NCBI GenBank assembly: GCA_009663005.1 | Contig: VIGQ01002092.1 | Span: 17,501-45,000 of the forward strand | DNA: 27,500 bases | Reading direction: 5' to 3' | Origin: Actinidia chinensis | Lineage: Eukaryota > Streptophyta > Magnoliopsida > Ericales > Actinidiaceae | In this document: in pieces, positions 20,768 to 27,500 of the stretch | Position numbering within the stretch: the stretch's first letter is position 1 | How the letters are laid out: every line of letters begins with the position of its first letter | Notes under the pieces: model-generated | Told to the model about the DNA's origin: nothing | What the model saw: only the letters and a program-made list of their open reading frames with translations | The model's database searches: none | Made by a program: the position numbers and the translations under genes

Positions 20768-21300
20768 ACAATACTTATTTATTTTATCTGGCAAGCAGCA
20801 AGACTTATTTATTCCTCTGGAAAAAGAGCGAACAAGCGCAAGACTTATTTATTCCTCTGAAGAAGGCGAAGCAAGCGGACAAGGAATTATTTATGTTCCT
20901 CTAAGAAGGCGAGCAATCGACAAGACTTATTATTCCTTGAAGAAGGCGAGGGAGGCAGCGGCACGGACTTATGATTTTCTATGAAGAAGGCGAGCAAGCG
21001 GAAAGACTATTTATTTCCTTGAAGAAGGCGAGCAAGCAGCAAAGACTTATTTATGTCCTTTGAGAAGCGAGCAAAACAGCAAGACTATTTATTTTGAAGA
21101 AGGGAGCAAACAACAAGATTATTATTTGCTATGAGAAGGCGGTAAGCGGAAGACTTATTTCTTCTCTTGAAGAAGGCGAGTAAGAGTAACACGCAAGACT
21201 TATTTATTTCCTCTGAAGAAGGCGAGTAAGCAGCAGGACTATTTATTTCCTTGAAGAAGGCGGAGCACGCGGACAAAGACTATTTATTTCCTCTAAAGGG
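20768..21300. repeat. Tandem array of 39-42-bp units, about 13 copies
   Basis: The consensus is 'caagacttatttattcctctgaagaaggcgagcaagcag' (39 bp). Because 39 is a multiple of three, the array is open in one + frame (13-residue unit QDLFIPLKKASKQ) and also in one - frame. This explains the open frames at 20607-20984 (+) and 21085-21276 (-). It lies in the untranslated region of the Tat element on the opposite strand, so I treat it as non-coding repeat rather than a gene. Confidence 0.85.
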
Positions 21301-21312
21301 GAAAGCCAGCTT

Positions 21313-21788
21313 GAGGAGAATGGCACGAAGCATTATTCACAAACCCATTTTGATCAAGCTCATTTCGATACATGGCCAAACCTAGGGGCTTCCTACCCTA
21401 TTCCAATTGGACCACTGGGCAGCTACTAGGGACGACAATTATGAAGTATTCTTGGAGAAGGGCAAGCTCCCCGAGAAAATGGCACAAGTGTACCTATTCC
21501 AAAACCATTGATCGACTCATTTGTGATACATGGCCAAAAACCTAGTGGCTTTCCACTATTCCAATGGACACTGGCAGCCACTAGGGACGCAATTTTGACG
21601 TATTCTTGGAGAAGGCAAAAGCTCGAGAAGATGGCACAAGCTACCTATTCACAAACCATTGATCGGCTCATTTGTCGTACATGGCAAAAACCTAGTGGGC
21701 TTTTTCACCCTATCCAATTGGGACACTGGCAGCAGGCACTGGATGACAATCTGAAGTATCCTCGGAGGACTTGGAAAAGTTCTAGATA
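21313..21788. repeat. Tandem array of about 155-bp units, three copies
   Basis: The copies begin at 21313, 21473 and 21625, each opening 'gagaa.atggcacaag'. Each carries 'ttcacaaaccattgatc', 'gatacatggccaaaaacctagtgg', 'ccaattggacactggcagc' and 'gaagtattcttggagaagg'. The last copy is the most diverged at its right end. The 93-codon frame 21508-21789 is simply the repeat read through. Confidence 0.85.
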
Positions 21789-21834
21789 ACGAGTCTATTC
21801 ATGACGCGGCAGGAAATGGACTGGAGAAGATGAA

Positions 21835-22215
21835 GTAATTGACTCTTTTTTAAAGAAAATTAATGACCTTGAAAACCAAAGTTTCAAGTAAGTTCAATTT
21901 TGAAAGATTTTTTTTTAAGAAAAATGACTGAACTTGAAATCAAGTTTCAAGGTTGCCTACGTACCAAAAGGCTATTCAAGCCAAAAAGCGTTTATTCGTT
22001 CAATTTTGAAATTTTTTTTAATAGAAAATTAGACTGAAATGAATCAAGTTTTCAATTGCTACGATAACCAAAAGGATCAACCACGTGCAGTTCCATTTGA
22101 AGAATTCTTTTTTAGAAAAATATTGACTGAACTTGACTCAAGTTTTAAGTTGGCCTACGTACCCAAATGGGCTCAAGCCAGCGTAGTTCAATTTAAAAAC
22201 TTTTTTTATTTACCA
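21835..22215. repeat. Tandem array of about 100-bp units next to the pol stop codon
   Basis: The units start at 21893, 21999, 22091 and 22187 with 'ttcaattttgaa' and a T run. They continue 'agaaaa.tgactgaacttga..tcaagttt', 'gcctacgtaccaaaaggct' and 'caagcca'. A partial unit lies at 21835-21892. The - strand pol stop (22193-22195) falls in the first bases of the last unit, so the array abuts or slightly overlaps the 3' end of the coding region. Confidence 0.8.
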
Positions 22216-23400
22216 GTTCACAGTTAGGCTCGTGGGCCAGGAGCTCTTCATGAGTATCGGGGTAATATCTCTTTAAAAATTTGCCGGTAATAGGGCCAAT
22301 TCTTAAGCCTCTTCAGCAACAAGTTTTGAAGCCACCTGTTGGAATAAACTTCTTGTATTACATATGGGCCATCCCACTGGAAAGTAAATTTATTTCCCGT
22401 TCCGATTGTGTAGTGATGATGGTCTTCTCACGCAAGTATCAAGTCTCCATTTTGAAATGACGAGGGCGAACTTTTTTTTTATTGAAGGCTCTAAGAAGGC
22501 GAGGCTTGATAGCATTAGACGTTGTTGTGCTTCAAGTTGATTTTCATCAAGTGCTCAATATCAAGACGTTAGACGAGCATTTTCTTCTTGAGTGAGATCT
22601 TCTTGAATGGCAATTATTAATGATGGAATTTGACGCTCAAGCGGCAAAAAAGATTCCACCCCGTTAAACCAGCGAATATTGGGAGTAGATTGGGTTGATA
22701 TTCGATGAGTTGTGATACACCCAAAAGTTCCCAATTCTCCGTGCAATCACTTTTTTGGACTTGGCTTACCACCTTCTTAACAGATTTCTCAAGGTTTTTG
22801 TTGAATGCTTCGGCGAGACTATTTGCTGGGCATTGTACATGGGAAGGAATTATGTTGCTTAAAACCAAATTTTCACAACATTTATTCATCGGCTATTATA
22901 AAATGGCTTCCCATTGTCAGTGATGAGGCGTGGCACCCACCGATCTAAACGATAATGTTTGTACGAATGAACTCAACAACAGTTTCTTTCTTTACTTCCC
23001 TTAGTGGCACAGCTGCAGCCCATTGGAGAAGTAGTAATCAGTTGTAGCAAAATATAAAGATGGACCTGCAGAAATTAGGCAAGGCCTAAACATCTAGCCC
23101 CCTGCATCAAAAATGGCCAAGAGGCCCGGCAACAGTTGGATGGAGTGGCTCTGGCGTTTTTTGATGTATGAAATTTGCATGAAACTGACACCGCTTGAAA
23201 CCCTCTTGGCGAACTCAAGCAGTTCTTTTACCATGGTTGGCCCAGTAAAGTAATAGCCTATTCTCTTGCTTCGAAAGTAAAAGTTTAGGGCCTGACTAGT
23301 GAGCACCACATATTACAGAGTGGGAGCGTCTTCTAGGCTTGTATTGCGCATTTCTCCCAAGGCAACGAAGAAAGAAGATAGTCCCTCAAAGGAACGGCGA
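22193..23400 (-). pseudogene. Integrase remnant, Tat lineage
   Basis: Read on the - strand, the zinc-binding part shows 'ICGAH' near 23320 and 'CQFHANFI' near 23180. The catalytic core has 'ATDYY' (about 23040), 'PLREVKKETVVEFIRTNI' (about 22960-23015), a 'TDNG' equivalent (about 22915) and the Glu block 'SLAEAFNKNLEKSVKKVV' (about 22775-22830). 'FLPLERQIPSLIIAIQE' follows near 22630. The end 'KFLKRYYPDTHEELLAHE' is open at about 22225-22280 and stops at 22193-22195. The enzyme would insert element cDNA. Several frameshifts and in-frame stops separate these blocks. Confidence 0.87.
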
Positions 23401-23559
23401 TTAAAAGTGTACTATTTTGTAGTAAAATGAAACGTGGAGGCATGTGACTTACGTCAGTTCTTCTATGCGGATTCTAGGGCAACTTCCCAGGTGTGATAAT
23501 CAATGAGTGATTGTCGCCAATTTTCTTTATCGATTTCAAATACCGAAATGGCATTAGCC

Positions 23560-24050
23560 TCAATTTCGTCATTATATTCATCATAACAGTGTGGAGGAAA
23601 TTACCCATCTCTGACAGATTGAAATACGAGCCCTTTAGTTGGGTAGCGCAAGGAGCGAAGATCTGCGTTTTGCCAGTGTCTGCTGTTTTCTTGTTCTAGG
23701 CACATGCTCTAAAGTGACGCCACCAAGCCATCCAATCATTGGTGGCATAATATAGTATGGCACAAGTTCAGGTTTCTCACTTCTGAAATGTTAAGAAGTT
23801 GATTAATAAAACTTAGAGTCCCCTCATATTCAAGCCGCAGTTGATTCATGTCAACAGCCCTTTCCATTCAGAAAGTATGAGAGCTTGATATTCAGTTTCA
23901 TATTTGAGCATAATTGTGTTAAAGTGAAGGCGTAAGGTTTAGCACGTCTCCTTCTGGGGTGAGGAAAAACTACACCAGCCCCAGCACCCTCACGATTGAG
24001 AAGACCATCAAAGTACATCTTCCATGTAGTGCACTTGAATAAAAGGATGT
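23560..24050 (-). pseudogene. Archaeal-type additional RNase H (aRNH), Tat lineage
   Basis: The - strand reads 'WKMYFDGLLNREGAGAGVV' (complement of about 23955-24030), the opening strand of the archaeal-type RNase H, with its catalytic Asp in FDG and the GAGAG loop. Later blocks 'AFTLTQLCSN' (about 23900-23930) and 'EKPELVPYY' (about 23760-23785) follow with frameshifts. Plant Tat elements carry this second RNase H between the normal RNase H and integrase, which is the main evidence for the lineage. It is no longer in one frame. Confidence 0.8.
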
Positions 24051-24159
24051 CTTCATCTGGTAATTCTTAAGACAATTCCCAATCAGCAGGTATGGGATAT
24101 CAGCCACGAAAGAAATTCAGCTAAGGCTTGTCCTTTGATAGCCTTTGGGCACATAGAGA

Positions 24160-24700
24160 TCTCAAAAAATCTGAAGAAGAAGAGACCATTTGCTAATTGA
24201 TCCACAAGACTGGGTTTTGTAATGAGTACTTGACAGGGTTAGCTTTAGAATCAGATGAAATGAACCGTGTGTGTTGCTTGAAAGTAGTGGCGCAATCTTT
24301 TTGAACAGGGCAAAGACAGAGCTAAGACATTTTTCAATTGTGAATAATTTAGCTCGCCCATGAGTAATCATCTCTCAAATAGTAAAGAGCATTTTCTCTT
24401 CCTTCGTCTCTCTGAGGCAAGAAGAGCCCTACTGAACGCTCTTGAGCGGCGATATACAAAATATATGGTCCGTCCGGAATAGAGCAACCAACACTGGAGG
24501 TTTCATTTAAATAAGCCTTGATACTCTTAAGGCATTATGCAGGGCTTAATCCCATTCAAAGGAATTCCCTTTTCATGAGGCGGACGGATGGTTGAAAACG
24601 ACTAGCAAAATTTGAATGAACTGACGCTAGATAAAGCCAACCGTCCTTTTCAAACTTTTGAGTTCGTGGATTTATTTCCAGAGATTCAGGCATCTTCAAA
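24160..24700 (-). pseudogene. RNase H domain remnant, Tat lineage
   Basis: The readable blocks on the - strand are 'RTIYFVYRRSR' (about 24440-24475), corresponding to 'PLILYIAAQERS' in relatives, then 'SERRRKRKCSLLFE' (about 24385-24425). After these come 'MITHGRAKLFTIEKCLSSVFALFKK' (24297-24371, one open frame) and 'HTVHFI' (about 24255-24275), followed by a 'NGLFFF' type block ending near 24170. The domain would remove RNA from the RNA-DNA hybrid. Frames change at least four times. Confidence 0.78.
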
Positions 24701-24759
24701 TAGCTTAAATCTTCGATTGCTCAATCTATATACACGACGTCGTACACTGAACCCCAAGA

Positions 24760-25640
24760 CTTTTCCAGATGTAACTCCAAAAAAGGCACACTTCAAAGGG
24801 TTTCTTGCGTTGGTATCGTCAAACTATCAAACAAGTCTTCAAATCTTCAAGATGATTATTTCATCTCTCGTTTTCATAACTGATTGTCAACATAAAATTC
24901 AACGTTTTTGTGAAGCATGTCATCGAAAATCTTTGCCATTGCTCTTTGATAGTAGCTCCGGCATTCTTTAACCCAAAAGGCATGACTTAAACAATAGATT
25001 CCTTTTGGCGTACGAAATGGCCGTCAACTCTCGGTCTCGTGGAAGCATCCGATTGATGGTAGCCAGATGAACCATCATAAAAAGATAATGCCTCATGTCC
25101 AGCTAAGTTGGTCTTCATGAGCTAGTATATGCAATGAAAAGTATCTTTTGGACAAGATTTTAAGGTCTTGAAAGTCAACACAAATTCGCATTTGTCCATT
25201 TTCTCTTAACAAGGAAAATTACATTGAAATCCATATTGGGTAATTGCTTCTCAAAAAATATCTTCAAAGGCCGGGACATGATTAATTCGGGGAGAGTTTT
25301 GAGTAACTACACTGTTTTTTTAAAGTTTTTTTTTCCCTCATCTTCAATACTTTATCAGTAGTCACTCCCTAGTAGTATGGCGTTCATACGGGGATGGTAT
25401 GCACTCTTAGTTTTTCATCATCCTCCATAAGGAAGAAATAGAACTTCCATTTTTTCTTTTCTTAGCTTCTTGGGTTTAGATAAGACTTGAACAACCCAAC
25501 CTCTCGGCACAGGCCTTCGTGAATAGGTGATGGAGGGGACGTGTTTGCTGGCCCTAATCAGCGATCAAAATACTGAGGGTTCTTGACTTTGGCTTATCCA
25601 GACGATCAAAAAAACAGAACGTTTAGTTGAAGTGGTGATT
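24760..25640 (-). pseudogene. Reverse transcriptase remnant, Tat lineage
   Basis: On the - strand 'GQMRICVDFQDLK' (about 25150-25200) is the conserved first catalytic block. 'VMPFGLKNAGAT' (24951-24987) and 'KIFDDMLHKNVEFYVDN' (about 24880-24935) follow, then 'PLKCAFFGVTSGK' (about 24765-24805). The usual YVDD box reads YVDN, so the second catalytic Asp is lost. The change is a C to T at 24885 on the + strand in what would have been a CpG. The N-terminal linker (25320-25640) contains a 'SVF...LDKPKSRT' block near 25590-25625 seen in relatives. Confidence 0.85.
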
Positions 25641-25999
25641 GCATTTTCTTCAGCTGTGAATAGGGTGATTGCTGACTTCTTATCACATACGCATAGGAGC
25701 GGGTGGGGTCTGTACCAAGCCAATATTGAGAATTTTTGAACAGCATACCCCTTTTACTTGAGTATGTTGAGGTTGAATTCAAAACCATGCATATTTATCT
25801 CCAATGACTGCGGATGATGTTTCCTAAAGCAGTTGATCTTGGGGTATAGCCAGCTTTGTGAAGAAGTTTGTAAGGCAATTGGATCAAATCTTTTTTGTTC
25901 TTGTTTGCAGGCCATATCACTTGCTCCATTTCAAAACTTGTTGTGGTCGTATGAATTCCCTTCAATGGCGTAGAAAGCTTTGTATTTGGTTAAAGTTGG

Positions 26000-26480
26000 T
26001 GATCGGAAAAAGTAATCCTTTCAAATTTGTTTCCTCAATATTTCTTATTTGGGCATATATCGGGAAGAAAACTGGAGGCGTTTGGAAGTTTTGTCTTCAT
26101 ACTTTATCTTGGTATGATTTTTTCTTATTTTTGTCAATAGAAGTAAAGTTTTCAAGGGTTGAGACTTCATTACCCTTTTGAAACTTGTAGATTGATGGAA
26201 GAGACGACTGGTTGCAATTCTTCATTATTGATATTTGCCATATAAAACTTAGCATCAAACAAAAATTATGATTATTTTCAGGGCAAGGTTTGTTATCAGC
26301 AACAATTCTTTTTACGACATCGTTACAAACAAATTGAAAGCAGCATTGGAGGAGGGGAGATGGTACAATACACTTTCATGGAGCCAAGGTCGTCCTAGTC
26401 AACATGTTGTATGAGTCTTAGCATCAATAAGTGGATTAATGCCACTTGGTCATGTCATCGATAAGTAAGTCAAGACGAAG
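26000..26480 (-). pseudogene. Aspartic protease C-terminal region, Tat lineage
   Basis: 'LGRPWLHE' (complement of about 26376-26399), preceded by 'DAKTHT', corresponds to the conserved 'YNILLGRPWLH' segment of Tat-type proteases. Downstream on the - strand, 'IVADNKP' and 'FYMANINNEELQPV' are readable near 26220-26310. The active-site D-S/T-G block, expected at about 26500-26700, was not recognised. The 107-codon + frame at 25858-26181 is an antisense shadow of the following linker. Confidence 0.7.
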
Positions 26481-26800
26481 AACTCATTGTGTTTGTACAA
26501 TAGCCTTTGTCCTCCTGATTAAACCCTTGTCATCATCAAGAGACTAGGGGGACAAACTCCTCATCCTGGATTTGCCAAGTTTTCATAGCATGAAGAAGAC
26601 AAAAATGTTGACAAGCTGATCCACCATTCAGAGCATCTATTTGATTCTTGCTCTCGCGTATATGATATCCGGTGTGATGAAGAGAGGACATTGTGTGCGT
26701 TGAACCAAGCAACAAATCTTCATCTGAGAAAGAATCTTTGACTTGCAAAAGTAACACAAGTATTTGAAAAGATGTCATCATGCTCAACTAGGATTGTACA
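26480..26800 (-). pseudogene. Protease N-terminal part, no motif recognised
   Basis: The region lies between the gag-linker and the protease C-terminal block. A 83-codon - frame (26536-26787) covers part of it, but I could not confirm the catalytic triad in any frame. It is included because of its position in a co-linear element. Confidence 0.4.
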
Positions 26801-27500
26801 GGTTAAAGGGGGGGGGGGAAGGTGAGTCCTCAACCTGCGTAGGGATCTTCCACCTCTACGTCATTACAGCGACCGCCATCAACTTGATATATTGACTTGG
26901 AAAGAACATCCAACAAAAGTAATAGGAGTGCGTCGCTTTTGGATAATAATTCCTTTGGCAATGCAAATGATACCTTTTGGCATTTCTCTTTCTTGTTTGT
27001 TGCTTCCTTGTTGGGCTTAGTGACAAAACACAGCTTGATTGCACGTGTTGCGAGAGGGTGGACTTGGTGGGTTTCTTTTTCTTTATGGGTGACAAGGGTC
27101 CATCTTTCATCAGCTAAGAAGTCGACCTATACATTATCATCATGCCCCATTTATGGATAGCAGCTTTGCAAGGAGCAAACGATGCAAGGTCAACTAGTTC
27201 AATCGATCCAAATTGGTTCTGATCTTGATGATGTGGAATGAGTCTTTTAGGCGTTGAATCTCTTTGATGAAAGGAATATAGGATCAAAGGATCCAAAGAC
27301 CAAATGGCAATTGGTAGTTAGTAGAGTAGTTGCCACTTCTTTTTCTTTTCCAGCGTTAATATTCCCTTGGCTAGCTAATCCCAAATTCTTTCTTTCAACA
27401 CGAACCAGCGTTGCGTAGGGTGGATGACCATACATGATACGTGCAATAGGGGATCGTTTACTCCCAGCCTCTTCGGTCGCTTCATCTCCGGGAGCTCAAT
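26800..27500 (-). pseudogene. gag: Gag C-terminus and linker, Tat lineage, continues off the right edge
   Basis: The - strand block with 'NDPLL' and 'HPTQRWFVLKERI' (about 27385-27460) matches the Cys/His-containing 'NDP..C.YH...SHP...CFVLK' segment of Tat-type gag. The Cys and His positions are partly replaced. 'FGSFDPI' (about 27275-27300) corresponds to the following 'FGTLEPV' type block, and a 'WTLVTHKEKE' block (about 27070-27100) to the lysine-rich linker. A run of ten G at 26807-26816 breaks the frame. The start is outside the window. Confidence 0.7.

Larger units (their letters stand above)
17819..27500 (-). mobile_element. Tat-lineage Ty3/gypsy retrotransposon, 3' part, broken
   Basis: On the - strand the window holds the gag C-terminus, protease, RT, RNase H, a second (archaeal-type) RNase H, integrase, an expanded 3' untranslated region of about 3.4 kb, and the 3' LTR. 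The additional RNase H domain between RNase H and integrase, and the sequence style of the gag and integrase blocks, place it in the plant Tat clade (Tat/Ogre/Retand-type). The 5' LTR, primer site and most of gag lie beyond 27500. Many frameshifts and stops interrupt all domains, so it is not expected to code for a working polyprotein as written. Confidence 0.88.

Noticed and set aside
24612..24971. 119-codon + strand ORF as a gene
   Set aside because: It is the complement of RT blocks clearly readable on the - strand (VMPFGLKNAGAT and neighbours).
25858..26181. 107-codon + strand ORF as a membrane protein gene
   Set aside because: It is antisense to the Tat protease-RT linker; the hydrophobic stretches come from reading the complementary strand.

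Overview
The window reads as intergenic nuclear DNA from a flowering plant, made almost entirely of transposable elements. No intact host gene, rRNA or tRNA gene, CRISPR array or bacterial-style operon could be supported. The evidence for a plant is two large Ty3/gypsy LTR retrotransposons of typical plant lineages (a Tekay/Del-like chromovirus and a Tat-lineage element with the extra archaeal-type RNase H), A+T-rich spacers, and small foldback elements of plant type. Both polyproteins can be read only as short motif islands joined across many frameshifts. This could reflect old decay, uncorrected long-read indel errors (irregular homopolymers are everywhere), or both. Sequence alone cannot separate these, so the domain edges given are approximate.

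Layout. Positions 263-1691 hold a nearly palindromic foldback element with long inverted arms and a 9-bp target duplication (8/9 match), best read as a non-autonomous Mutator-like element. From 1692 to 4093 there is spacer with one unrecognised 124-codon ORF, a two-copy direct repeat and a possible SINE promoter. Positions 4094-13717 are a complete but broken Tekay-like element on the + strand: 5' LTR, primer-binding site, gag, protease, reverse transcriptase, RNase H, integrase with chromodomain-type tail, polypurine tract and 3' LTR. Positions 13718-17818 are spacer with an AT microsatellite and two members of a small MITE-like hairpin family.

From 17819 to the right edge lies the 3' part of a Tat-lineage element on the - strand. 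Read from right to left it has gag C-terminus, protease, RT, RNase H, archaeal-type RNase H and integrase ending at a stop near 22193, then an exceptionally repeat-rich 3' untranslated region and the 3' LTR (outer end 17819). Its 5' LTR and most of gag lie beyond the window.

The most notable feature is the 3' untranslated region of the Tat element, about 19.3-22.2 kb. It carries five unrelated tandem arrays side by side, with units of about 100, 155, 39-42, 57 and 200 bp. This fits the known tendency of Tat/Ogre-type elements to generate new satellite repeats in this region, and it is unusually diverse here. The LTR next to it adds a sixth repeated module in U3.
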